A DNA stretch of 24,227 bases from an uncultured Eubacteriales bacterium (lineage in GTDB: Bacteria; Bacillota; Clostridia; Peptostreptococcales; Anaerovoracaceae), in assembly GCA_900542245.1 (NCBI GenBank), contig UQMQ01000016.1, positions 1 to 24,227 of the forward strand. The letters run 5' to 3'. Of the stretch, positions 6,271 to 14,194 are shown in pieces. The translations under genes were made by a program, and so were the position numbers. The notes below the pieces were generated by a model. That model was given only the letters and a program-made list of their open reading frames with translations, searched no databases and was not told where the DNA came from. Positions within the stretch are counted from its first letter, which is position 1. The number at the start of each line of letters is the position of its first letter.

Positions 6271-7461
6271 ATGAAAAAGCAATCTTATTTCAAAAAATTC
6301 GCGGCTGTTGCGATGGCAGCAGTCATGACCTTCGCTTTTGCATCCTGCGGCAGCAGCGATGATGCAGGCACAACAGGCAATGACGGCGCAGACGCCAGTG
6401 CAAAATTCATCATCGGCGGTATCGGACCTACAACCGGCGGTGCAGCAGTTTACGGACAGGCGGTAAAGAACGCGGCAGAGATGGCAGCAGAAGAGATCAA
6501 CGCGGCCGGCGGCATCAACGGCTATCCGATCGAATTCCACTGGCAGGATGACGAGCACGACACCGAAAAATCTGTCAACGCTTACAACGCATTAAAAGAC
6601 GAAGGCATGCAGATGCTGATGGGAACTGTTACCTCTGCACCTTGTACCGCAGTCGTCGCGTTAAGCTCCGAGGATAATATGTTCCAGCTCACACCTTCCG
6701 GTTCCGCAGTAGAATCCATCAAGGGTGACAACGCATTCCGCGTATGCTTCTCCGACCCGAACCAGGGCGTCGGCTCCGCGGACTACTTTGCGGAACATTT
6801 CCCGGATGCAAAGGTCGGCGTAGTATACAACTCCTCTGACGTATATTCCAACGGTATCTACAAGACCTTTAAGGCAGAAGCCGCAGCAAAGGGCGTGAAG
6901 GTTGTCGCAGCAGAGGCTTTCACCAAGGACTCCGCACAGGACTTCACTGTGCAGATCCAGAAGATGAAGGAATCCGGCGCAGATCTGGTATTCCTGCCGT
7001 TCTACGCACAGGAAGCGTCCCTGTTCTTAACGCAGGCAGATAAAGCGGGCTTAGATGTACAGTTCTTCGGCTGCGACGGTCTGGACGGCGTCATCGACCA
7101 GTTAGGCTCCAATGCGTCCCTGGCAGAGGGCGTGATGCTGCTGACCCCGTTCGCCGCTGACTCCGAAAATCCGGAATCTAAGGCATTTACAGCTGCTTAC
7201 GAAAAGAAATACAACGGTGAAGTACCGAACCAGTTCGCAGCAGACGCTTACGATGCCATGTTCATCATCAAGGCGGCAGCCGAAAAGGCAGGCATCACAC
7301 CGGACATGAGCGTTTCTGATATCTGCGAAGCGATGAAGACGGCAATGACCGAAATCGAATTCACAGGGGCAACCGGAACGATGACTTGGGCAGCGGACGG
7401 CGAACCGACGAAGACGCCGATGGCGATGATCATCAAAGACGGTACTTACAAGGCAGCCTAA
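6271..7461 (+). CDS. livJ: Branched-chain amino acid ABC transporter, substrate-binding lipoprotein
   Basis: This is a 396-residue extracytoplasmic receptor of the LivJ/leucine-binding family (type I periplasmic-binding fold). It captures amino acids outside the membrane and delivers them to LivHM. The start ATG 6271 has GGGAGGA eight bases upstream; upstream in-frame starts lack this. Residues 1-25 are a lipoprotein signal peptide with lipobox FAS-C26, followed by a Ser/Gly/Asp linker. The mature part starts FIIGGIGPTTGGAAVYGQAV, then AAEEINAAGGINGYPIEF, the family signature, and includes GTVTSAPCTAVVALSSEDN and the later hinge region. Substrates are probably Leu/Ile/Val, but family members also carry other amino acids or amides. 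It is the first gene of the operon, downstream of a leader terminator. Confidence 0.95.
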   Translation: MKKQSYFKKFAAVAMAAVMTFAFASCGSSDDAGTTGNDGADASAKFIIGGIGPTTGGAAVYGQAVKNAAEMAAEEINAAGGINGYPIEFHWQDDEHDTEKSVNAYNALKDEGMQMLMGTVTSAPCTAVVALSSEDNMFQLTPSGSAVESIKGDNAFRVCFSDPNQGVGSADYFAEHFPDAKVGVVYNSSDVYSNGIYKTFKAEAAAKGVKVVAAEAFTKDSAQDFTVQIQKMKESGADLVFLPFYAQEASLFLTQADKAGLDVQFFGCDGLDGVIDQLGSNASLAEGVMLLTPFAADSENPESKAFTAAYEKKYNGEVPNQFAADAYDAMFIIKAAAEKAGITPDMSVSDICEAMKTAMTEIEFTGATGTMTWAADGEPTKTPMAMIIKDGTYKAA

Positions 7462-7551
7462 TCTGGGGCGCATCGGACGAGACCAACGACATCACAGGAC
7501 ATAGACAAACGCAGGCAATTGATTTCGACCATGCTTTCAGAGAAGATAAAT

Positions 7552-7586
7552 GGAAGGGGACCGGCAGGATGCAGGTCCCCGCTTCC
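7552..7586 (+). other. Intercistronic stem-loop between livJ and livH
   Basis: GGGGACC at 7556-7562 pairs with GGTCCCC at 7574-7580, with flanking GGAA and TTCC able to extend it. No T run follows, so it is unlikely to be an intrinsic terminator. Such stems after binding-protein genes commonly protect the upstream mRNA and give the receptor a higher level than the permease. That role is inferred. Confidence 0.5.
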
Positions 7587-7618
7587 GCTATATAAGAACA
7601 AACATATGAGGTAATTTT

Positions 7619-8497
7619 ATGAATTTTCTGTCTTACTTGATCAGCGGCATCAGCCTCGGCAGCGTTTATGCGCTGATCGCACTTGGATATACGATGGTAT
7701 ACGGTATCGCGAAGATGCTGAACTTCGCGCATGGTGACGTCATCATGATCGGTGGTTTCGTCATCTTTACCGCAGTTTCTTCGATGCACACATCGGCAGG
7801 TGTGGCTATCGTCTGTGCTATCATCGTCTGCACAGTGCTGGGCGTGACCATCGAAAAAATCGCATACAAGCCGCTCAGAAACGCACCGCCGCTGGCGGTA
7901 CTGATCACCGCCATCGGTGTCAGCTATTTCCTGCAGAATATGGCGCTGCTGATCTTCGGCTCGGCGTCCAGAAATTTCCCGGACATCTTGAATCTCCCGG
8001 ATTGGCATGTCGCCGAAGGACTGACCGTCACAGGCGAAGCGATCCTGACGATCGCGGCAACCATCGTGATTATGATCGCTCTGACCGCGTTCATCAACCA
8101 TACCCGGATCGGTTCTGCGATGCAGGCTGTCTCGGAGGACAGAGGTGCCGCACAGCTCATGGGTGTCAATGTCAACAGCACGATCAGCGTGACCTTCGCG
8201 ATCGGCTCCGCGCTGGCGGCGGTCGCAAGCCTTTTGCTTTGCTCGTCCTATCCGCTGATCGGACCGTACACCGGCGCGATGCCGGGCATCAAGGCATTCG
8301 TAGCGGCAGTATTCGGCGGCATTGGCTCCATTCCGGGCGCGATGATCGGCGGCATCCTGCTCGGCGTGATCGAAAACCTGAGCAAGGCATATATTTCCTC
8401 GACCCTGTCCGACGCAATCGTATTCGGCGTGCTGATCATCGTACTGCTCGTCAAGCCGACCGGTATCCTCGGCAAGACCATGCGAGAGAAAGTGTAG
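7619..8497 (+). CDS. livH: Branched-chain amino acid ABC transporter permease LivH
   Basis: This 292-residue polytopic membrane protein is one of the two permeases of the importer (BPD_transp_2 family). The N-terminus FLSYLISGISLGSVYALIAL and the following GYTMVYGIAKMLNFAHGDVI are diagnostic for LivH. Later it has KPLRNAPPLAVLITAIGVSYFLQN and the cytoplasmic EAA-like loop near AMQAVSEDRGAAQLMGVNV, which contacts the ATPases. Length matches the family (about 290-310). ATG 7619 follows GAGGTAA. It is 157 bases after livJ and separated from livM by only a few bases, so it is clearly in the same operon. Confidence 0.95.
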   Translation: MNFLSYLISGISLGSVYALIALGYTMVYGIAKMLNFAHGDVIMIGGFVIFTAVSSMHTSAGVAIVCAIIVCTVLGVTIEKIAYKPLRNAPPLAVLITAIGVSYFLQNMALLIFGSASRNFPDILNLPDWHVAEGLTVTGEAILTIAATIVIMIALTAFINHTRIGSAMQAVSEDRGAAQLMGVNVNSTISVTFAIGSALAAVASLLLCSSYPLIGPYTGAMPGIKAFVAAVFGGIGSIPGAMIGGILLGVIENLSKAYISSTLSDAIVFGVLIIVLLVKPTGILGKTMREKV

Positions 8498-8506
8498 GTG
8501 GGCGGC

Positions 8507-9625
8507 ATGAAAAACAAATTACAATCCAAAACCTTAAACAAGACGACTCGGCAGAATCTGATCACCTATGCGATCGTCGCGGCTTGTTTCGTGTTCTGCA
8601 TGATCTATAACGGACTGCCGGGCGGCTCCAGCCTGATCAAAGGGCTGTTCGTACCGATCTGTGCCTACGTCATCATGGCGCTTTCACTGAATCTGACGGT
8701 CGGCATTCTCGGTGAGCTGAGTCTCGGACACGCGGGCTTCATGTGTCTGGGTGCGTTCGTCGGCAGTACGTTCAGTATTCTGACCCAGGAAAGCCTCACC
8801 TCGGTCTGGGTTCGTTTCCCGCTGGCGATTTTGATCGGTGGACTGGTTGCGGCTGTGGCAGGCGTGCTGATCGGTATCCCGGTCCTGCGTCTGCGCGGCG
8901 ACTATCTGGCGATCGTGACGCTGGCTTTCGGCGAGATCATCAAGAATGTCGTCAATAATATTTATCTGGTCAAAGACGTCAACGGTCTGCATATGGCACT
9001 CAGCGTCGAGACCTATAACAATATGGACATCGACCCGCTGACCTCCGAGGAACTGATCAACGGCGCGATGGGCATTACCAGCGGACCGCGCGATTCCAAC
9101 TATATCGTCGGTTTCGTGCTGATTTTCATCACCCTGATCGTCATCCTCAATCTGGTCAATTCCAGAGCGGGCCGCGCGATCATGGCGATCCGCGACAACC
9201 GTATCGCGGCAGAGTCCATCGGTATCAACATCACGAAGTATAAGCTGATCGCATTCACTGTTTCCGCGATGTTCGCGGGCATGGCAGGCGTCCTCTACGG
9301 ACACAATCTGTCCAGTCTGGTCGCGGTCAAATTCGACTACAACTTATCCATTCTGGTGCTCGTATTCGTCGTGCTCGGCGGTATCGGCAGCATGCGCGGC
9401 TCCATCATCGCGGCGATCATTCTGACGGCATTGCCGGAGCTGCTGCGCGGTTCGTTCAGCGACTACAGAATGCTGATCTACGCAATCCTGCTGATCGTGA
9501 TGATGCTGGCAAACAACAACGAAACTATGAAAATGTACAAAGCGCGCTTCAAAGGCTATCTGCACCTTGGCAGCAAGGACAGGGCAGCCGGTCAAGCGCC
9601 CGGCAAAGAACAGGAGGTGAGCTAA
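8507..9625 (+). CDS. livM: Branched-chain amino acid ABC transporter permease LivM
   Basis: This 372-residue polytopic membrane protein is the second permease of the Liv importer. Typical LivM motifs are ALSLNLTVGILGELSLGHAG, GIPVLRLRGDYLAIVTLAFG and, in the coupling loop, GRAIMAIRDNRIAAESIGI. A roughly 40-residue loop around NGLHMALSVETYNNMDIDPL separates membrane segments. ATG 8507 is preferred over GTG 8498 because AGGTGG (8496-8501) is correctly spaced for the ATG and the GTG lies inside that site. The gene begins nine bases after the livH stop and ends one base before livG, so the pair is probably translationally coupled. Confidence 0.93.
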   Translation: MKNKLQSKTLNKTTRQNLITYAIVAACFVFCMIYNGLPGGSSLIKGLFVPICAYVIMALSLNLTVGILGELSLGHAGFMCLGAFVGSTFSILTQESLTSVWVRFPLAILIGGLVAAVAGVLIGIPVLRLRGDYLAIVTLAFGEIIKNVVNNIYLVKDVNGLHMALSVETYNNMDIDPLTSEELINGAMGITSGPRDSNYIVGFVLIFITLIVILNLVNSRAGRAIMAIRDNRIAAESIGINITKYKLIAFTVSAMFAGMAGVLYGHNLSSLVAVKFDYNLSILVLVFVVLGGIGSMRGSIIAAIILTALPELLRGSFSDYRMLIYAILLIVMMLANNNETMKMYKARFKGYLHLGSKDRAAGQAPGKEQEVS

Positions 9626-9626
9626 T

Positions 9627-10391
9627 ATGGCAGCGCCAATGCTGGAAACAAAGAATTTAGGTATCTCGTTTGGCGGTTTGAAGGCGGTCGATGAGCTCAC
9701 GCTGACGATCAACAAAGGGCAGCTTTACGGCTTGATCGGTCCGAACGGCGCAGGGAAAACGACAGCGTTCAATTTATTGACGGGCGTCTATAAACCGACG
9801 GAAGGGAACTTTTTTCTGGATGGAGAAAAGCTGACCGGACAGAGCACCATTGAAATCAACAAAAAGGGCATCGCGAGAACTTTCCAGAATATCCGACTGT
9901 TCAAACAGCTCTCGGTACTTGACAATGTCAAGCTCGGACTGCATAATGATTATAAGTACTCGCTGGCTGACGGCATCTTTCGCCTGCCATCCTATTTCAA
10001 GACTGAAAAACAGATGAATGAGAAAGCGGAGGAGCTGCTTGCGGTGTTCGGACTGGCAGACGAGAAGGACTTTATCTCGGCGAACCTGCCTTACGGCAAA
10101 CAGAGAAAGCTGGAGATCGCCAGAGCGCTGGCGACTTCGCCGAAGCTGCTGCTGCTGGACGAACCGGCGGCGGGTATGAACCCGAACGAAACGCAGGAAC
10201 TGATGGATACGATCCAGTTTGTCAGAGCGAATTTTGACATGACGATCCTTTTGATCGAGCATGACATGCGGCTGGTATCCGGTATCTGTGAGGAGCTGAC
10301 GGTGCTGAATTTCGGTACGGTACTGGCACAGGGCAAAACAAGCGACGTGTTGAACAACCCGCAGGTTGTCAAGGCCTATCTTGGCGAATAA
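9627..10391 (+). CDS. livG: Branched-chain amino acid ABC transporter ATP-binding protein LivG
   Basis: This 254-residue ATPase subunit energises the LivHM permease on the cytoplasmic face. Walker A is GPNGAGKT (38-45). The Q-loop lies near ARTFQNIRLF. The signature is the LivG-specific LPYGKQRKLEIARAL in place of LSGGQ. Walker B is LLLLDEPAAGMNP, and the switch His is in LLIEHDM. The insertion after the Q-loop (about 100-135) and the AYLGE end are usual for LivG. ATG 9627 has AGGAGGTGA just upstream, within the end of livM. livF starts 13 bases after the stop. Confidence 0.95.
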   Translation: MAAPMLETKNLGISFGGLKAVDELTLTINKGQLYGLIGPNGAGKTTAFNLLTGVYKPTEGNFFLDGEKLTGQSTIEINKKGIARTFQNIRLFKQLSVLDNVKLGLHNDYKYSLADGIFRLPSYFKTEKQMNEKAEELLAVFGLADEKDFISANLPYGKQRKLEIARALATSPKLLLLDEPAAGMNPNETQELMDTIQFVRANFDMTILLIEHDMRLVSGICEELTVLNFGTVLAQGKTSDVLNNPQVVKAYLGE

Positions 10392-10404
10392 GGAGGGCGT
10401 GCAT

Positions 10405-11115
10405 ATGGCAATGTTAGAAATCAGAGACTTGGAAGTCAACTATGGCGCCATCAACGCCATCAAAAAAATCTCCTTTGACGTCAACCAGGGTGAAGTCATC
10501 GCACTGATCGGGGCGAACGGCGCGGGCAAGACGACGACGCTGCACACGATCACCGGGCTGCTCAAGGCGAAATCCGGCAGCGTCATGTTTGACGGCAAGG
10601 AATTGACCAAGATGCCGCCGCATAAAATCGTAGAGATGGGTATGGCGCACGTACCGGAGGGCAGACGTATCTTCCAGCAGCTCTCGGTATTCAAAAATCT
10701 GGATCTGGGGGCTTATACCCGTAGGGACCGCGCGGAATACGCGCGCAATCTGGCGATGGTTTACGAAAAGTTCCCGCGTCTGGAAGAGCGTAAAAACCAG
10801 ATCGCAGGCACGCTGTCCGGCGGCGAGCAGCAGATGCTGGCGATGGGCAGGGCATTGATGTCCAGCCCGAAGATCATCTTGATGGATGAACCGTCCATGG
10901 GATTGTCTCCGCTCTTTGTCGGCGAGGTCTTTCAGATCATCGAGGAAATCAAAAAGAGCGGCACGACGGTGCTTCTGGTAGAACAGAACGCGAAGAAAGC
11001 ACTGGAAGTGGCTGACCGCGCGTATGTGCTGGAAACAGGCAAGATCGTTCTCAGTGGGGATGCAAAGGATTTGATGAATGACGATGCAGTAAAGAAAGCT
11101 TACTTGGGAGAGTAG
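10405..11115 (+). CDS. livF: Branched-chain amino acid ABC transporter ATP-binding protein LivF
   Basis: This is the second ATPase of the Liv importer, 236 residues, forming a heterodimer with LivG. Walker A is GANGAGKT (36-43), the signature LSGGEQQMLAMGRAL, and Walker B IILMDEPSMGLSP; the switch His position is replaced by Gln in LLVEQNA, as is usual in LivF. ATG 10405 follows AGGAGGG (10391-10397), which overlaps the livG stop. An earlier in-frame ATG at 10366 lies inside livG with no binding site. The protein ends in KKAYLGE, like LivG. The downstream kinase-like gene starts 14 bases later, so transcription probably continues. Confidence 0.95.
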   Translation: MAMLEIRDLEVNYGAINAIKKISFDVNQGEVIALIGANGAGKTTTLHTITGLLKAKSGSVMFDGKELTKMPPHKIVEMGMAHVPEGRRIFQQLSVFKNLDLGAYTRRDRAEYARNLAMVYEKFPRLEERKNQIAGTLSGGEQQMLAMGRALMSSPKIILMDEPSMGLSPLFVGEVFQIIEEIKKSGTTVLLVEQNAKKALEVADRAYVLETGKIVLSGDAKDLMNDDAVKKAYLGE

Positions 11116-11129
11116 CGAAGGAGAATGGT

Positions 11130-11741
11130 ATGGAGAAATTTGTAATTACAATCGGCCGTGAATACGGCAGCGGCGGCAGAGGCATTGCGCACCGTCTGGC
11201 GGATGCGCTGGGTATTCGTTACTATGATAAAGAGCTGATCCGCATGGCATCCGAGGACAGCGGCATCAGCGAGGCACTGTTCAATCTTACCGATGAAAAG
11301 CTGGAGGATAAATTCCTGCGTAAGCATGGTATCGCCAAGGGCACGCTGGTTTCTCAGCCGCAGCCGGACAGATTGACGAAAGAAGAGCTGTTCCAGTTTC
11401 AGTCTGAGATCATCCGCCGCCTTGCGGATATGGACGAATCCTGCATCATTATCGGCCGCTGCGGGCAGTATATTCTGCGCGACCGCACCGATCTGGTGCG
11501 GATCTTTATCCACGCGGACAAGGATTATTGCATCGAAAAGCTGATGGGTCGTTACGGCATCAGCAGGGAAGAGGCGACGCGGCTCCGCGAAAAGACAGAC
11601 GCGGGCAGAGCCGCTTATCACAAGCACTATACCGGGACCGAATGGCTGGATGTGCGTAATTACGATCTGGTGCTCGATACCTCCAGGCTGAGCCAGGACG
11701 AGTGTATCCGCATCGTTTCGGAATACATCAAGAGCAGATAA
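11130..11741 (+). CDS. Cytidylate kinase-like family protein
   Basis: This 203-residue P-loop kinase belongs to the cytidylate kinase-like family (Cytidylate_kin2). The N-terminus ITIGREYGSGGRGIA is the family's Walker A variant, followed by LADALGIRYYDKELI. The central RCGQYIL stretch and a lid with Arg-rich RLREKTDAGRAAYHKHYTG fit a nucleotide kinase fold. It may phosphorylate CMP/dCMP or another small substrate; the family is poorly tested and housekeeping Cmk is usually a different protein. ATG 11130 has GAAGGAG upstream, 14 bases after livF and in the same direction, so it is probably the last gene of the liv transcript. A functional link to amino acid uptake is not evident. Confidence 0.88.
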   Translation: MEKFVITIGREYGSGGRGIAHRLADALGIRYYDKELIRMASEDSGISEALFNLTDEKLEDKFLRKHGIAKGTLVSQPQPDRLTKEELFQFQSEIIRRLADMDESCIIIGRCGQYILRDRTDLVRIFIHADKDYCIEKLMGRYGISREEATRLREKTDAGRAAYHKHYTGTEWLDVRNYDLVLDTSRLSQDECIRIVSEYIKSR

Positions 11742-11760
11742 CAAAAGTAAATCCATATCG

Positions 11761-11791
11761 CCTGCGCGGTGCGGCGCTCGCACGGCGCAGG
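11761..11791 (+). other. GC-rich hairpin after the kinase-like gene
   Basis: CCTGCGCGGTGCG (11761-11773) pairs with CGCACGGCGCAGG (11779-11791) with one mismatch. No T run follows. It may be a 3'-end stabilising structure; the true terminator lies about 40 bases on. Confidence 0.45.
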
Positions 11792-11830
11792 CAGGAAATT
11801 CATAGACAGATAAGATTGCATTTATCTATA

Positions 11831-11890
11831 AAACACCGAAGCTCCCTTGCGCAAAATGTAGGTCTGCGCGAGGGGGCTTCGGTGTTTTTG
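11831..11890. terminator. Bidirectional terminator between the liv operon and fba
   Basis: AAACACCGAAGC at 11831-11842 pairs with GCTTCGGTGTTT at 11876-11887, with further pairing inside (CCCTTGCGC with GCGCGAGGG). A tracts flank it on one side and T tracts on the other, so it can work for both convergent transcripts. Confidence 0.8.
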
Positions 11891-11893
11891 GAA

Positions 11894-12823
11894 CTACAGC
11901 GTATGCGATGCGTTCAGCACGTTTTTGATCTTGTGCTGTACCATGGCCTGAATGGCGTCTCTGCCCGGTCCGAGGTATTTGCGCGGGTCGAATTCCGCCG
12001 GATTTTCAGCGATGAATTTGCGGACCTCCGCGGTCATGGCAAGACGCAGATCCGTGTCGATGTTGACCTTGCAGATCCCGTATTTCGCAGCTTCGGTGAT
12101 CATGGCTTCCGGTACACCCTGTGCGCCCGGGATATTGCCGCCGTACTGGTTGCACTTATCGACGAATTCCTTGAGAACCGTCGAGGCTCCATGCAGCACG
12201 AGCGGGGTGTCCGGAATCAGCTTGTGGATGGTCTTGAGACGTTCAAAGTCCAGATACGGCTCACCCTTGAATTTATACGCGCCGTGACTGGTGCCGATGG
12301 CGATCGCCAGCGAGTCTACGCCGGTCCTTTCGACGAATTCCGCGGCTTCGTCCGGGTCGGTGAAGGTCGCGGAACGCGCGTCGACCTTGATGTTGTCCTC
12401 CACGCCTGCCAGCTTGCCCAGCTCAGCTTCAACGACCACGCCGTGCGCGTGCGCGTATTCGACGACCTCCTTAGTGATACGGATGTTTTCTTCAAATTCG
12501 TGCTTGGAGCCATCGATCATGACGGAGGTAAAGCCGTCGTCTACGCATTTCTTGCAGATGTCAAAATCTTCGCCGTGATCCAGATGCAGCGCGATATCCA
12601 GTCCGGTATCGAGAATGGCTGCTTCCACGAGCTTCAAAAGGTAAGCGGGTTTGGCGTATTTGCGCGCGCCTGCGGATACCTGCAGGATCAGCGGAGACTG
12701 TTCGAGCTTTGCTGCCTCCACGATGCCCTGAATGATTTCCATATTATTGACATTAAATGCGCCGATGGCGTAGTCCGACGTCAGCGCCTTGGCAAACATG
12801 TCTTTGGTTGTTACGAGTGCCAT
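11894..12823 (-). CDS. fba: Class II fructose-1,6-bisphosphate aldolase
   Basis: This 309-residue zinc enzyme of glycolysis and gluconeogenesis interconverts fructose-1,6-bisphosphate with glyceraldehyde-3-phosphate and dihydroxyacetone phosphate in the cytosol. The class II signature is present: ALHLDHGEDF gives catalytic D82 and zinc ligand H83. E134 lies in VEAELG, and zinc ligands H180 (GTSHGAYK) and H211 (LVLHGAS) are in place. Phosphate-binding residues occur in GAST and near KVNIDTDLR. Length fits the family. ATG 12823 (minus) has an AGGAGGAAACT ribosome site. The gene is transcribed alone, toward the liv operon, from a long leader. A close homologue could act on tagatose-bisphosphate, but the context favours fba. 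Confidence 0.95.
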   Translation of the reverse strand: MALVTTKDMFAKALTSDYAIGAFNVNNMEIIQGIVEAAKLEQSPLILQVSAGARKYAKPAYLLKLVEAAILDTGLDIALHLDHGEDFDICKKCVDDGFTSVMIDGSKHEFEENIRITKEVVEYAHAHGVVVEAELGKLAGVEDNIKVDARSATFTDPDEAAEFVERTGVDSLAIAIGTSHGAYKFKGEPYLDFERLKTIHKLIPDTPLVLHGASTVLKEFVDKCNQYGGNIPGAQGVPEAMITEAAKYGICKVNIDTDLRLAMTAEVRKFIAENPAEFDPRKYLGPGRDAIQAMVQHKIKNVLNASHTL

Positions 12824-13045
12824 AGTTTCCTCCTGAAAGTTTTATTCTGTTTCTACTTGTGCTGTTCCGGCAGCGGGCGTATTTGCCGCGCGCCGCCTGC
12901 AATTGCTGTGTAAGTGCATTGGCCCGGACGCTGAGCGGCTCCGTCTTCGCCTTTCGGCTCGCCGATTGCCTTCGCTCGGGCATCTGTCTTACATCAGCTC
13001 TGCCTTCGGCTTTGCCTCGGCAATCGCTGTGTAAGTACATTATAG
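12824..13045 (-). promoter_or_regulatory. Long leader/promoter region of fba with two copies of a 22-bp repeat
   Basis: On the minus strand a perfect TATAAT occupies 13044-13039 but the -35 box is poor (T-rich). A roughly 200-base leader would follow. A 22-bp sequence occurs at 13041-13020 and again at 12920-12899, matching at 20 of 22 positions; minus-strand core ACTTACACAGC. Between them are many GCCGAAGGC-like units able to form GC-rich stems. The long antisense open frames here look like low-complexity chance frames. No known riboswitch class was recognised. Confidence 0.45.
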
Positions 13046-13192
13046 CGCATAAAAGTCTGAAAAAAAAGCCTGAATTGCAGTTTCTTCGCAAAATCGCGAG
13101 AAAATATCCCCCCTGTGGGAGAGTCTTGTTTCTCAGGAAAATTTCGCGCTTTGGACGTTTGTCTTTTCTTTGGAGAATGCTGCCTGCGCGCC

Positions 13193-13579
13193 TTAGTTCT
13201 CTGTGTTTCCGTTTCCGAATCTCCCGAGCAGCGGGCCGAGCATTTCTGCCATGCTGCTGAGGTCCGGCAGGGCAGAGGTGTTGATGAGGTCTGCGGGTTC
13301 CGGCAGTTTTGGCGGGTTGACAGCCATTTGTCCGAGATGATCGACCTTGCCCATCACTTCTGTCATGCGATGAAAATCGCCGATCAGGCGCGCAGGCTCC
13401 GGCATGCGCAAGCGTCTGGGACGTCCGTAAAAAGACGTCGGTGCAGAGGTCTGCGAAAACGCGGGCGATATGTTCGGGTCCGGCCAAGTCTGCGCGTACG
13501 CGCCCGCTTCGGTTTGGCGCAGTTCGGCAAGCAGCGCCAGCAGCAGAAGCAGGATGAGAATATCGGAATTTCGGTTCAT
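13193..13579 (-). CDS. Small membrane-anchored protein of unknown function
   Basis: This is a 128-residue protein starting at ATG 13579 (minus), chosen because GAGGAG lies nine bases upstream; a further in-frame ATG at 13621 lacks this. Residues 6-18 are almost all Leu/Ile (ILILLLLLALLAEL), a membrane anchor or uncleaved signal. The rest is Pro/Met-rich and polar, with a helical C-terminus (SSMAEMLGPLLGRFGNG). The family was not recognised. It is divergent from the 13835 gene across about 255 bases, which suggests shared regulation. Gly/Pro content and lack of enzyme motifs suggest a structural or regulatory role, but nothing specific can be claimed. Confidence 0.65.
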   Translation of the reverse strand: MNRNSDILILLLLLALLAELRQTEAGAYAQTWPDPNISPAFSQTSAPTSFYGRPRRLRMPEPARLIGDFHRMTEVMGKVDHLGQMAVNPPKLPEPADLINTSALPDLSSMAEMLGPLLGRFGNGNTEN

Positions 13580-13834
13580 AATGATGTACTCCTCGGATTC
13601 AGTCTCTTTCTTGGTTATCATATGAAAATTTTGCGCGCTTGGTGCATAAATTGATTACAGAGTGCGAACGCTTGGCAGAACCGGTTCCCCAGAGAGGCAG
13701 GGTGCGGGGTTTCCGGCGCGGACTGCCTCGCGAAGAAGCAAGGTCCGGCAGCGTGCAGAGAAAATCTAACGCGGGCTCGAGGGAACGATCTGCACGATGA
13801 GCGTAGGCACGAGCATGGAAAGGAGAGAGAAGCT

Positions 13835-14104
13835 ATGGATATCAATGAAACGATGGCGCGGGAGATCGCGCAGCAGCTCGGCATCGGTGGAGGCGGCGCA
13901 AGGACCGATCAGGATGTGATCCGCAGACTGGAGGGCAAGAGCGATGCCGAACTCATGCAGGAGCTTGCGCGCCTGCAGAGCCAGCTGGCCGCGAACAATA
14001 TCGGTCCCGCGCAGCAGAAAGCATTGGTCAAGAGTCTAATGCCAATGATGAAAGGACCGCAGCGGCAGCGCCTGCAGCAGCTTTTGCAAATGCTGGGCGA
14101 GTAG
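13835..14104 (+). CDS. Small helical protein of unknown function
   Basis: This 89-residue soluble protein has ATG 13835 preceded by AAAGGAGAGAG. It is rich in Gln, Leu, Arg and Ala: EIAQQLGI, a Gly run, then DAELMQELARLQSQL and a C-terminus QRQRLQQLLQMLGE. It looks like a helical bundle or coiled-coil adaptor. The family was not recognised. It is divergent from the small membrane protein at 13193-13579; both proteins have a C-terminal Met/Leu-rich helix containing a LMPMMKG- or MAEMLGP-like stretch, which may indicate partners. A hairpin terminator follows at 14139-14158. Confidence 0.7.
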   Translation: MDINETMAREIAQQLGIGGGGARTDQDVIRRLEGKSDAELMQELARLQSQLAANNIGPAQQKALVKSLMPMMKGPQRQRLQQLLQMLGE

Positions 14105-14126
14105 GCACGTGCCGCGCCGGCAAAGG

Positions 14127-14158
14127 GGCAAAAGAAAACGGGCGGCAAGTGCCGCCCG
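14127..14158 (-). terminator. Terminator of the YceG-like gene, possibly shared with the 13835 gene
   Basis: CGGGCGGC (14139-14146) and GCCGCCCG (14151-14158) form a perfect 8-bp GC stem with a 4-base loop. Read on the minus strand it is followed by TTTTCTTTTG, a good T tract. On the plus strand the T content is weaker but it could also stop the 13835 transcript. Confidence 0.75.
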
Positions 14159-14194
14159 CGGGTGTTTCGAATGTGTTTTTTGGAACGCGAAAGT

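Noticed and set aside
11702..12913. Long plus-strand frame of about 400 codons opposite fba
   Set aside because: It is the antisense of a clearly recognised aldolase, has no ribosome site and its product has no domain-like pattern.
12753..13487. Minus-strand frame of about 240 codons overlapping the fba start and the small membrane protein
   Set aside because: It overlaps two better-supported genes in other frames and reads through low-complexity leader repeats.
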